From assembly GCA_021014945.1 (NCBI GenBank), contig MU266865.1, positions 1 through 10,691 on the forward strand: 10,691 bases of DNA, read 5' to 3'. The stretch's first letter is position 1. Each line of letters starts with the position of its first letter. Shown here piece by piece: positions 1 through 8,582 of the stretch. The notes under the pieces are model-generated. The model was not told where the DNA came from, searched no databases, and saw only the letters and a list, made by a program, of their open reading frames with translations. The DNA is from Leucogyrophana mollusca (taxonomy: Eukaryota; Basidiomycota; Agaricomycetes; Boletales). Made by a program: the position numbers and the translations under genes.

Positions 1-890
1 CGTATATTGCCTGGGAGGTATAGATTCCGGATCAACGGATCAACATCTCGTCGATGTGTCAATCATATCCGTGAGATATAATTCAGATGTTTATCCTATC
101 ATTGCTCCCGTGGATCGAGAAGATAATTAATAAATTTGTCGGCTTGATATGGCGCGAAAACTATGCGCTCAATATTTATGATATATTGGTCTAATAATTC
201 TATTTTCAAATATCTTGGGTATATATTCGGCAGGTGGCCGTGTAGGACTCCATTGCCAACTTTGGGGCACCTTCAGGCCGGTCTCTCGGTGCGCGCCCCT
301 CGACTTTGACGCCATGTCCTCTGGTCAAATTGTTATCATTCATCCAATTTCTCGCATCGGGGAGCTTATGGCCGAAATAATTCAGAAGACCCCTAGTCCT
401 ACCCACTTACCAACCTTCGGCAGAGGTCACTCACAGTATGCCAGCATCATATCACATGCAATCCCTGCGTCTACGCGATTGCCACTGACATGGACTGCCA
501 AACGTCTGCCGATAGCCACGCAATTCATGCGAAGGGAGCAGGGATGAATCGGAATGTATGTCAGACATCATACAGGTACGTCGTCTCGGATAAAGCGACT
601 CATTGTGTCCCCGCCTCCACCACCTACGGGCAGCTCAAGCAGACGGGCTTGCCGCAATCCTGCGTCTCGATGAAAACCTGGAAGTACCTCCATACTCTGG
701 ATACAAACTAGACTCAGTCACAGTCGTATTCCGTCTCATCGACGACTCTTAAACTAGTGCTGGCGCTCTTCAGATCGGGAGAATTGTAGTGAAATCACAG
801 AGTCGTGCCCGGGCCACGGGGTGGCGGCCACCACGGTCTCTGCAGCGCTGTTGACAGAAACAACTTACAGGAATTTTCTCGATAGCCTAA
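1..890. other. No supported gene; ambiguous short ORFs
   Basis: I find no recognisable gene here. The first 200 bases are AT-rich. Open frames exist on both strands over the same bases (minus 406-206, 66 codons; plus 215-547, 110 codons; plus 490-711, 73 codons), and nothing in their translations matches a family I know. Because opposite-strand frames overlap, at most one can be real, and none has a clear splice or start context. A short GC-rich palindromic stretch lies near 821-834. This part may contain relics of the same kind as those downstream, but I cannot support a specific call. Confidence 0.3.
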
Positions 891-1012
891 TCACACGGGA
901 GCAATCGTCTCCGCATTCGCCGCCAGGACAAAGCCAGGCCGATCAGACCCGATTTGACTGCTCGTGATGATTGTCGGAATATCGTCGAAGGTATAGACGA
1001 TATAATCATAAC
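891..1012 (-). pseudogene. Candidate 3'-terminal exon of an unrecognised protein
   Basis: Read on the minus strand, a splice-acceptor-like sequence (TTTTAATTAG, ending at 1013) is followed by two bases and then 39 codons and a TGA stop at 893-891. The peptide begins YDYIVYTFDDIP, continues with TIITSSQIG and DRPGFVLAAN, and ends ETIAPV. It has balanced, protein-like composition with no low-complexity bias. I do not recognise the family. No convincing upstream exon follows: the next minus-strand sequence (about 1087-1140) reads GLEFYHIFARC in one frame and could be the preceding exon with a GTAGGC donor, but this is weak. The piece is either the end of a gene whose earlier exons are lost or divergent, or a chance open frame. 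The call rests only on the acceptor, the frame and the composition. Confidence 0.3.
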
Positions 1013-1685
1013 CTAATTAAAAGCACAACAGTGGGCGTGTGTTCATAGTGAGTGCGGGTGGAGGCGGAAGAACAAAGAGAGCCTACGGTGCATCGAGCGA
1101 AAATATGGTAAAACTCTAACCCAGAATTTGCAAGATACATTGTTGAATGTTGAATATTCGATATCCAGTCACCGTAATGAGTGTCACAGGGCCAGTCAGA
1201 CTGGCGAGTCGGCGGGATAGTGGGGCGAGCACCGGATTGACGCGAGCGACAGCAAAAACGAAAGTACGACATATCAACAGATCTACGTGGGTTACAGCAG
1301 AACGGAGACAGGACATGAGACACAGGAGTGGAACGGGACTCGTGACGGAATGAGGATAGGTGAAAGGAAAGACGGTCACGTGGCATGCGACAAAGAACAT
1401 ATGAAACGCTTCGAGCCCTAAGATGGCGGTGACGTGCCTGCATTTGATGAGGACTTGGGATACCTTGTCGGGGTGGGGGGAGCTAGTTAGCCGGGAGTTG
1501 GGGAGAGGGGGAGAGGGAGGTAAGATGTGCGTTGTTTGACTAACGCGCAGATGAGAGGGAATGGAAGGGATAGTAAGTATAAAGAGTGAATGGAATGGAT
1601 GGACAACGAAAAGGTATGTACGCAACCACGATCGAATGGAGTTGATGAAGGATAGAAACACAGCACACTCACCGTTCTTTATCCT
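1013..1685. other. Gene-free stretch, purine-rich on plus strand
   Basis: No gene is supported. The plus strand is purine-rich (pyrimidine-rich on the minus strand), especially 1465-1600. A 181-codon open frame on the minus strand (1661-1116) exists but looks like a translated pyrimidine-rich noncoding tract: rich in Ser, Pro, Leu and Thr in its first third, with no known motif. The stretch lies just downstream of the stop of the minus-strand remnant at 1686 and could include its 3' untranslated region. A consensus GTGAGT donor on the minus strand near 1672 would fit a 3'-UTR intron but has no clear partner. Confidence 0.35.
1493..1517 (+). other. Potential G-quadruplex motif
   Basis: Four runs of three or more G occur in close order: 1493-1495, 1500-1503, 1507-1511 and 1515-1517, separated by loops of 4, 3 and 3 bases. 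This meets the usual G3+N1-7 definition of an intramolecular quadruplex. A further G run lies just upstream (about 1470-1480). It sits in the gene-free purine-rich stretch. Whether it folds or has any function cannot be judged from sequence. Confidence 0.5.
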
Positions 1686-2760
1686 CTACACAGCCTCTGC
1701 CTTTGCTTCTCCCTTTACCTTCTTCCTGGTGGTGTCTTTCTTAGGCTTGGCCTGTGCCTCGAGGGAGAGGGTACCGATCCCTGTTAGGAGCTTCTGCTCG
1801 GGGGTGGGTGGACGTGGAAGGGGGCAAGGTGGGCGCAAGAGGACACGCGAGCGCACGGATGCACCGACGGAGTAAAACTTGTCAAATATAGCCAGGTTAT
1901 CTTCGCCGAGCCATCTTTTGCACCTCGTCAGGCTATACTCTGCCGGGAAGGTTCGTCCTGCGTAAGGCCGGGGTTGAGTTCAGGATCGATATCGAGACGT
2001 GTAGCGGTGACGATTGAGCACATTGGTCTGATGAAAACGTGGTGCTACGATGACCCGCGGTCCCGCCTTGCGTGTGCGGTTAGAACTTGGCGGAAGACTT
2101 GAATATAACGGCCTCGGATTTGGCGATGAGCTTCGAGGTACATCGCTTTGCTTTACCCGCGTGAAACCACGTCCATCACAACGGAGGTGGACAATTGAAT
2201 GATGGATGGAACTCGGATGGAGGTGCAGCGTGCGTCGATTCAAATATTAGTTTTTTCCTCTGCATCGCGGCACGACGAAAGACACACGAACCGCGGCCGA
2301 CTATCGAGCTGTTGGGAGGGATACTCACCCATGACGCATTGGCGCCCGTGCAGCGCTTTCGTCGCTATAAGTACTAGTGGCGGCGGGTTTGCTATTGTGC
2401 CCGAAGGGTCATTCGACGTCTTCTTCGGATAGAGCAACCGGCTTGCTTCAGCTTGGTTCCAACCGTGCCCATGGGGTTATGAGTCGATGCAGGGTGAGGT
2501 GGGTATAATCATCATCACGTCCCGGGTAAATTCTGGCCGCCCTTCGTCGCCGAAGACGCTCGCAATTCCTTTTACTTGGAAATACGTTAACCAACAATGA
2601 ACTTCCGTCCGACTGGACGGCTTTGGACAAATCGCCATCACGTTGCCTCGCTCCCGCAGCGCGTCCTGTGCCCGGATGACCCAGGCATATGCTATAAAGA
2701 CCGCACGACCATGGGTGACCTTCTTCATCGCGAAGAGGTCATTTCCCTCCTGACACCCTC
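1686..2760 (-). pseudogene. Decayed multi-exon gene, unrecognised protein
   Basis: Several minus-strand segments read as good protein. After an acceptor-like TGTCAG (ending at 2750), a frame runs 2749-2329: it starts EGNDLFAMKKVTHGRAVF, includes LTYFQVKGIASVFGDEG and DVMMIIPTSP, meets one in-frame TAA at 2479-2477, then resumes with HGWNQAEASRLLYPKKTS and NPPPLVLIATKALHGRQ, and ends at a GTGAGT donor (2328). Further on, 2136-2080 reads KLIAKSEAVIFKSSAKF. From an acceptor at 2028 the reading TATRLDIDPELNPGLTQ runs to about 1957, then continues in another frame as RTFPAEYSLTRCKRWLGEDN, with LAIFDKFYSVGASVRSR, a Pro-rich linker, EQKLLTGIGTLSLEAQA and a Lys/Ala-rich tail ending at TAG 1688-1686. 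The in-frame stop and the shift near 1955 suggest a broken gene, although an unseen intron could remove the stop. The 5' part would run into the P450 start and seems lost. I do not recognise the family. Confidence 0.45.
2693..2698 (+). promoter_or_regulatory. Possible TATA box of the P450 gene
   Basis: A TATAAA hexamer lies 105 bases upstream of the P450 start codon, a plausible distance for a fungal core promoter with a short 5' leader. It falls inside the minus-strand reading frame of the neighbouring relic, so it may be coincidental. Confidence 0.35.
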
Positions 2761-2802
2761 AAGTCCTTAAGTCCCTAGGTACACCACTCTCCCGGGACCT
2801 CC

Positions 2803-4977
2803 ATGATGTTCCAGCCTCAAGTCGACGTCCTCGTCGCAGGTCTCGTATCTGTTGGCCTTATCACTCTCCTGGTTCGTGCTAAGATCAGAACGACCAGCAC
2901 GTCGCTACCTCTGCCTCCCAGCCCTGGTCCTGCTCACTCCTTCTTTGGTCATAAACTTCCACTACGATAGTAAGTGTCGAGATCGTTGTACGAGATTCAC
3001 TTCAGTCGACTTAGTAGTCCTTTGAAGCCGGTTTCTCACAATCGCAGGATGGATTGACACCCTCGGACCTGTCATCTCTCTACAACAAGCTCGGCAGACT
3101 TTTGTAGTTATCGGTCGTTATAAGGTAGCTTTGCTTGTGGCATACACTGCGCAGTGATTCTCAACCTTATATCCGACGTTATAGGCTGCGGTAGAAATCA
3201 TGGACAAGCAAGGTGGTCTATTAGTCGACCGTCCGCGTTCGGTTGCTGCTGGCGAACTTCTCTCGGGCGGTATGAGACTAGTTTTGACTCCCTCTGGAGA
3301 CAGATTCAAAAGGATGCGCCGGTGCGTTATTGGATTTGTTTTTGATGGGTTTGGACTTATCTGATCCTTTTACAAGGGCAATTCATACACATCTGCAACC
3401 CAAAGCGGCTGAGAGTTACGAGTCTATACAAATGGACAACGCCAAGACGACAATTCTTGATTTACTTGCGGATCCCAATCAGTTCCAGGATCACGTTCGG
3501 AAGTATGTAGTGCAGTTCACAATCCCTACTGTGAATTCTAACATCAGAACAAAAGGTATGCTGCATCGGTGGTACAGAAAATTGCCTATGGTAAAACTAC
3601 TCCGACATCTGCGTCCGATCCCGAACTGCAGTCGGTTCGCGCCGCACTCGACAGAATGCGAGTTGCGATGCGCCCTGGAGCATACCTGGTGGACTCCTTC
3701 CCGTTCCTAAAGTACCTCCCATGGTACGGCCGTGATCTCAAGCGCGGCCACGAGCTGGACACACAACTCTTCACTGGGCAGTTGAACAAGGTGAAGCAGC
3801 AGCTGGTTCGTGATGGTCTCTGTGTGGTTTGGCGACCATTTTGACGCACAACAGGGAGATGACGAAGCAGGGCCTTCGTTTGGAAAATACCTACTGGAGC
3901 ATGAGCAAGATTACGGGCTCTCTGAAAAGGAAATGGCTTTTCTTGCAGGCTCGTTCTTTGCTGCAGGCTCTGATACGGTACGGATAATTTACCAACTAAT
4001 ACACGAATGGGGATATAACTGGAGCCCTTTCGGATGACCTAGACGGCACTGGCCCTCTGCATTGTCATCCTAGCCGCAGCACGCCATCCAGAGGCTCAGG
4101 CTAAGGTCCAAGCTGAATTGGACACTGTCGTGGGTAACCAAAGAGGTACGGTTCGGCTCGCGACTCTAAGAACACTGACTCATAGTGCCTCTCACGGGTT
4201 CAGCGCCCACCTTTTCCGACGAGAGTATGCTCCCGCAAGTCCAGGCGTTCATATTAGAATGTATGCGCTGGAGACCTATCGCGCCCTCAGGTATATTTGT
4301 TCGTTTCGTCAGTTCTGCGAATGTTCACCTCGCCACTAGGCGTGCCCCACCGAGCGACTCAAGACATTATCTGGGTATGGCCTGGTTATCTTTCTCTTCG
4401 AAACCCCCACTGATCACGTGCTGCAGGAAAATTACTGCATCCCCGCTGGAACGACTGTTGTTGGCAATCACTGGTGAGCTCTTCGTCACCCGTATCAATC
4501 TTACCGCTTATTTGTCATTCACAGGGCCATCTCTCGTGATCCCGATGTGTTTCCGAATCCAGATGATTTTGATCCTCAACGTTGGATAAACGATGCTGGT
4601 CAGGTCAGGGATGACCTCAAATTCCCCTCCTTTGGTTTCGGAAGACGGTGAGCAGTGATGCACTTGTCCCAATCAATGCTCATCTATCAACAGGATATGT
4701 CCCGGATTGCATGTCGCCAATAGGTGGGTTCATTATGAGTTCAGCTGCAGTATAGTTAAATGATTTATGTGATTATTGTTTCAGGTCAATATTTATCAAC
4801 GCTGTGTTGATATTGTGGTCTTTCCGACTTTCGGAGGACAAATCACAGCCCATTGACGAGATGTCGTTCATGATCGGTGACATCCCTGAAGTCAAGCCCT
4901 TCAGCATCATTTTTGAACCCAGGATCGAGGAGAAGGAGTTAAGATGCATCATGGAGGGGTATTCGGAGGGGATGTAA
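2803..4977 (+). CDS. Cytochrome P450 monooxygenase, 13 exons, 511 aa
   Basis: Membrane-anchored haem monooxygenase (family PF00067) that would insert one oxygen atom into an organic substrate using electrons from NADPH-P450 reductase at the ER; the substrate is unknown. Exons deduced by frame and family fit: 2803-2969, 3028-3124, 3185-3321, 3377-3502, 3556-3805, 3855-3977, 4043-4145, 4186-4290, 4340-4374, 4427-4473, 4525-4647, 4694-4723, 4785-4977; total 1536 nt with stop. Visible landmarks: N-terminal hydrophobic anchor (about residues 7-25), Pro-rich hinge LPLPPSPGP (35-43), I-helix AGSDTT (296-301), K-helix ExxR as ECMR (359-362), FDPQRW (412-417), and haem loop FGFGRRICPG (433-442) with Cys440 as iron ligand. 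Length is normal for the family. Every exon junction keeps frame without stops, so the gene looks intact. The overall sequence resembles basidiomycete P450s often auto-annotated as OrdA-like; the CYP family number is not assignable here. A second ATG directly follows the first. No clear polyadenylation signal was seen downstream. Confidence 0.93.
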
Positions 4978-5207
4978 GCGCACCTAGATTACTCGGAACA
5001 CGAGCGTCCTGATGTTGTAGTGTATGACTCGAATTTGCTGTTTCTGTAACGATAGCTATGCGACTATTATTTGCCCTGACAGCTAGTTTGAGAGCGCTTG
5101 CGACGAGACACGGTCCGCTGTTGAGTCTCATGAACGGCCCGACATCGGAATCTTCAACCTGGACCTTCTGATGCACGCCATTACATGCGGTCCCGTCGTA
5201 GTGTCAT

Positions 5208-5336
5208 ATGTCCCATACTAGTTCCAGCATGACATCCTGCATGGGTTTCCATCTGACCGCTCCTGTTCCACCCCGAACAGACCTACCAGTAATTGTGCCA
5301 CCCAATCATGATCCTATGCGCATCCACGACAAATAG
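5208..5336 (+). CDS. Small ORF, 42 codons, unrecognised
   Basis: An ATG-initiated frame of 42 codons begins MSHTSSSMTSCMGFHLTAP, contains a Pro/Val-rich middle (RTDLPVIVPPNHDP) and ends MRIHDK before TAG. The composition is protein-like rather than low-complexity, but it is short and has no recognised motif, signal peptide or CaaX box. The stop overlaps a GTGAGG donor-like sequence (5335-5340), so it could instead be a first exon of a longer gene whose next exon I cannot identify. It lies about 230 bases after the P450 stop, on the same strand. It may be chance. Confidence 0.2.
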   Translation: MSHTSSSMTSCMGFHLTAPVPPRTDLPVIVPPNHDPMRIHDK

Positions 5337-6080
5337 TGAGGGCAGTGCCACCAGATGGGATGTCACGCAGACGAAACGCTACCGGAGGCACATGGTCCCT
5401 GAAGTAAGCGCTGCCGGTCTCTATGTGGGTTGTTTTGAAGCCCAGGCGTGTACGTGCGAGACTTAGCGGGGATACGCAGAGGAATTAGGGAGCGGGAGAC
5501 GAGACTGAGGGGATCGACTCGGATAGGAGGGAAGACACGCCCCGATGCGGAGAATCGACGAGAGGAAGGCGAGGGGAAGTCGATGCGGACTGACATTCTT
5601 GCGTACAAGTAGCTGGGTTCAGTGAGTCGATGCGGGCAGCCACGCATGTGAGGGCTTGAAATACGCGGGAACGTTGGAGAGCATACGTCACGTATCGTGT
5701 TCATCAAATAGATCCATGCCATCGGTGTGACAAGGCGAGTACATTCTCTGGTTTCTTGCGCGCACGGTTTACGCTAATCCTGATGCCCACACTTAGCATA
5801 GCACCGGACATTGCGGGAAAGAATCACCTGCATTTACTGAGTAGATATGCCAGGTAGCAGATAGTGGTCAGAATAGCAGCCAGTGCCTACAGCGTACATA
5901 TACCGGCACGGGTCCATACATCGATGCTATTGCGGGCGGCTTGAGGCGTCGGAGTCACATATCGGAAGGCAGAGCTTCGAAAACCACGACCTCTATAGCG
6001 GTGGGTCTTCGTCCGGCAGGACGAAAGATTCACGGGGCTCGCGTATGGCACATGTCCGCCGGATCTGATGAAGTAAACGC
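5337..6080. other. No supported gene
   Basis: Nothing here is recognisable. A minus-strand open frame (5722-5363) is Ser/Pro/Arg-rich with no motif; the sequence around 5465-5650 is purine-rich on the plus strand, with several scattered GTCGATGCGG-like and GACGAGA-like words that make it look weakly repetitive. Short open frames around 5883-6068 (plus) and 6210-5887 (minus) overlap each other and are not supported. Confidence 0.3.
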
Positions 6081-6354
6081 CTGCAATGGCATTCGACTCA
6101 CATGAGTCACTGTTCGAAGGAGGTTTAGGCTGGAGCTGGTTAATCGCTGGGACGAATGGAATACTTACCGGTGTCTCGACCACCAGAAACATCGATGTCA
6201 GTTGATGCACGCTACCATGAGGGAGGCTGCTTTGTGTGTTTCGACGCGGCGAGGAGGTGTTCGGCGGATCGGTGCTCGTTTTCGCGTGCGAAGGAGCTGG
6301 CGCGTCTTCTTGGGTGTCTTCTTGCTCGGTGGTTGTGTCGCTGTCTGAACGTGG
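6081..6354 (-). other. Possible relic exon, acidic/Ser-Thr-rich, with intron
   Basis: On the minus strand one frame starting just after a TAA at about 6358-6356 reads RSDSDTTTEQEDTQEDAPAP and continues with Ser/Thr/Pro-rich sequence to SVHQLTSMFLVVETP, ending at a consensus GTAAGT donor (6168). A matching CATTGCAG acceptor lies at 6081, giving an 88-base intron. The other two frames are Arg/Lys-rich shadows. Such acidic Ser/Thr-rich segments are common as disordered regions of fungal proteins but carry no family information. No start or complete gene is evident. Confidence 0.2.
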
Positions 6355-6515
6355 TTACTCCGAGGAGCTGTGCGCAAGATGAACACACGAGATGCACGCG
6401 AGCAGGGGAGCCCGCGAGCGTGTATCAGCTTGAACCGGTCATAGAGCAACGGTACTTTCAGCAAGTGCGACGCCTACTTGTGGTGATCCAATGGCCTAAA
6501 TGTAATGTGTGAGCG

Positions 6516-6614
6516 TCAAGTAAGAGCCCAATACTCGCCGGGTGTCCGTCTGGGGCTCTCGACTTCGGTGAGGTCTTGCTCGGGTTCTGCATGTACCTGG
6601 CCACCCTTGGTAGC
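6516..6614 (-). pseudogene. Candidate terminal exon, unrecognised
   Basis: A minus-strand acceptor (CCGTTGTAG ending at 6615) precedes 32 codons and a TGA. The peptide starts ATKGGQVHAEPEQDLTEVES and ends PRRTPGEYWALT, with hydrophilic, protein-like composition. It lies downstream of the WD40 relic on the same strand and could be the end of that gene, since the stretch between (about 6660-6970) contains open but frame-shifting sequence such as FNLSLSSGFDPGLGGASAG. No family assignment is possible. Confidence 0.25.
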
Positions 6615-6971
6615 CTACAACGGAATATCATTCGATGCACGGACGGTGAGTGCAGTGGGTTCAAGATCCGCGGACACTCCCGGCTGAGGCTCCTCCTAGG
6701 CCAGGGTCGAATCCTGACGACAAGGACAAGTTGAACTCCCCTCTTCTATCGACTGAAGCACAGAACCGAATGAGCACTCGGACTTGGCACTACTGTCATC
6801 TCGACGCGGTACGGCGGGTTGCTAGATGCGAAAGAATGATATCTTCAAGAAAGTCGGCGATCGAATATACTGTGCGCGATCTCGGACCTTCTGGAATTTG
6901 TCAGGGTATAATACACGCATGGACGCAAAGGAGCTTGCAGGTGACTTTCGGGTGCTGGTGTGTAGGGAAGA

Positions 6972-7680
6972 CTAGGCAGAGTTAGAAAATGTATTGAAGG
7001 TGAGATGAAAACAATCACCGAGCCTCCGACGGTGGATGATTCTGTGTCCCTTAAGCACACGTCGTCGCTGATGGTGAACCGACCGTCGGGGGAGAAGGCA
7101 GTGAAAAATATCCGGCTTCCAGTGTCGAATGAATCGCCAACCTGCAATCGAATCTCCAAACCCAAACCCGTACGGTCTCGTCGTGAGTCACATCCACCCA
7201 CAATTATCCTTCCATCGGCAATAATTGCAGAAGCGGGTGATATTCTACATGTGCCTCGGCGTCGGCTTCCCCACCTTCATTCCTGCGTTCGAGTTCCAGA
7301 TGCGGGTGCTTTGGGATGCTTTGTTGGTGATGAGGAGTCTCACGCCTGTCCGTCCTCGCCACATTCCAGCGATTCTCACAGGTGTGCCTATGCTCACGTC
7401 CCACAGTTGTACCACGCTCTCGAGTCTCGATGCCATCCGGGGAATTGGCTAGACTAAACCTTTAACATTAGTTCCTTCAATCTCGTGAACAACTTCTCTC
7501 TTCAACACTTCCCAAGTGATCCCCCCCCAACGTGCTCACGATTCTCCTTCCGTCGGGAGGTGTCTTTTAACTATCCACCCGACGCTACCCTAGTAAGCTG
7601 GCATCACGTCCTGTCAACCATTCTCGGCTACCATCGGGAACTAGGGAACACAGTTGACGTATCTCGTGACCGCTGCGAAC
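6972..7680 (-). pseudogene. Decayed WD40-repeat (beta-propeller) gene
   Basis: Several WD40 blades can be read on the minus strand, but only by changing frame. In order 5' to 3': GHEIRQLCSLVPDGSREWLT then GRDAS (about 7671-7590); PPDGRRIVSTLGGDH (7560-7516); REVVHEIEGTNVKGL (about 7498-7454), then an SPDG match in another frame and LESVVQLWDVSIGTPV (LWDV at 7406-7395); STRIWNSNAGMKVGKP (about 7310-7263); HDETVRVW (7185-7162); FFTAFSPDGRFTISDD (about 7111-7064) and CLRDTESSTVGG. At least four frame changes and in-frame stops break it. A well-formed 47-base intron, with CTAAC branch-point-like sequence and GCCTAG acceptor, lies at 7018-6972. In basidiomycetes such repeats often form the sensor part of NACHT/STAND (NLR-like) proteins, but no NTPase domain is visible here, so that origin is only a guess. 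It looks like a pseudogene fragment. Confidence 0.65.
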
Positions 7681-8232
7681 TTTCGTCGGGCTGCGGGTAT
7701 GTCGTTCTGAAACTATTTGACGTTGATACGGCGTGAGGAGATGGTGATAACGAGTATGAGGGTAGTGCAGGTATGTGGAACGAGCTCGAAAGAGGATGGC
7801 GGTGTACATGATACAGCTACTTAAAGGTGTGTCTATCATGTATACTCGTCGGACGCACGTACAGCACATGCTGTTTCGAGCGCGATCACCGCATGCCAAG
7901 GGCAAGCACCTCTTCTCAGCATCCACAGGCTCGGGGTATGAGCGTTTCGTCTCCATTAGCCTGTACTCTGCCTATGAGTGTTGTATCTTCGGATCGTCAG
8001 GTTGTCAGGGCGCCAGGAACTACGAGTCGGGCATCATCCTGGCTGCAGGAGCGAGATGCACCGATGCGACGACGTATCTGGCAGCGAGCAAAGTGCCTGT
8101 CGTGACGTGAGCACGCTTATCTACAACCTAACCACTTTCTCAACAGGCTGTCCCACCAAGCATCCTTAAAATCCGGAAGCACCAGGAAACCAAAATGCGA
8201 CCATGCCAGAGCAAAATCGGAAAATTGAGAGG

Positions 8233-8259
8233 CCGACGTCCGACGCTGTCCGACGTCGG
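8233..8259. repeat. Inverted repeat CCGACGTC / GACGTCGG
   Basis: Perfect 8-base arms (8233-8240 and 8252-8259) flank an 11-base spacer; the word GTCCGACG is also directly repeated (8238-8245 and 8248-8255). Each arm contains the ACGT/GACGTC core recognised by many bZIP factors. It lies about 325 bases upstream of the transporter start codon. A regulatory role is inference only. Confidence 0.45.
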
Positions 8260-8545
8260 GCTTTTCTTTATAATCCATGTATGTTGTCTCGGCCAGTTTT
8301 TGCCATCTTCGAATCACCTCGATCAATATTCTGATCTGGCTCGGAGTTAGCAGTGGCAGCGTCCGTGACTCTCAGGTCCCAGACACATGATTCGGCAGTT
8401 AATTGGAACGGAAGCTCTGAGTAAGCTCTGCGGTTTGGTGACTCGGCCATAGCCACCACACCTCCGACCTTGCTTACAGTTTGGACTTAAGGTGTGACCA
8501 TGACTCGTCAAGCTGCCTTTGTCTGCTTTCAACTTTGGCCCGTCC

Positions 8546-8563
8546 AGTCTCAGTCTCAGTCTC
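8546..8563 (+). repeat. Triplicated AGTCTC hexamer
   Basis: Three perfect tandem copies of AGTCTC end 19 bases before the transporter ATG. It is a CT-rich tract of the kind often seen just upstream of fungal start codons and probably lies in the 5' leader. Confidence 0.5.
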
Positions 8564-8582
8564 ACATCTCAAAATCGTTAGG

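Larger units (their letters stand above)
7700..8582. other. Intergenic region upstream of the transporter
   Basis: No intact gene is supported. On the minus strand the part nearest 7700-7770 may hold further WD40-like remnants (a frame reading SPSPHAVSTSN), but this is too degraded to claim. Overlapping plus-strand frames at 7775-8110 are not recognised. The last 350 bases precede the transporter start and contain an inverted repeat and a short direct repeat listed separately; a TATAAT-like AT-rich word occurs near 8268-8273, which is too far upstream to call a promoter with confidence. Confidence 0.3.

Noticed and set aside
206..406. Minus-strand FGHKLP peptide resembling the P450 N-terminal region
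   Set aside because: Only six residues match the P450 exon 1 sequence, and the following residues do not align with P450s, so a duplicated P450 fragment is not supported.
1116..1661. 181-codon minus-strand open frame
   Set aside because: It is largely a translated pyrimidine-rich tract with biased Ser/Pro/Leu content and no motif; it overlaps another open frame on the same strand and lies where 3' flanking sequence is expected.
2970..3060. Apparent stop or frameshift between P450 exons 1 and 2
   Set aside because: Using the obvious CGCAG acceptor (ending 3047) gives a stop, but the AAG acceptor ending at 3027 restores an uninterrupted frame (LPLRYRFLTIAGWIDTLGPV), so the gene need not be broken.
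3806..3854. In-frame stop after KVKQQLV in the P450
   Set aside because: It lies inside a 49-base intron with GTTCGT donor and ACAACAG acceptor; splicing joins QL to GDDEAGPSFGKYLLEH in frame.
7005..7457. 150-codon plus-strand open frame
   Set aside because: It is the antisense shadow of the WD40 remnant, whose motifs are recognisable on the minus strand; the plus-strand translation shows no family resemblance.
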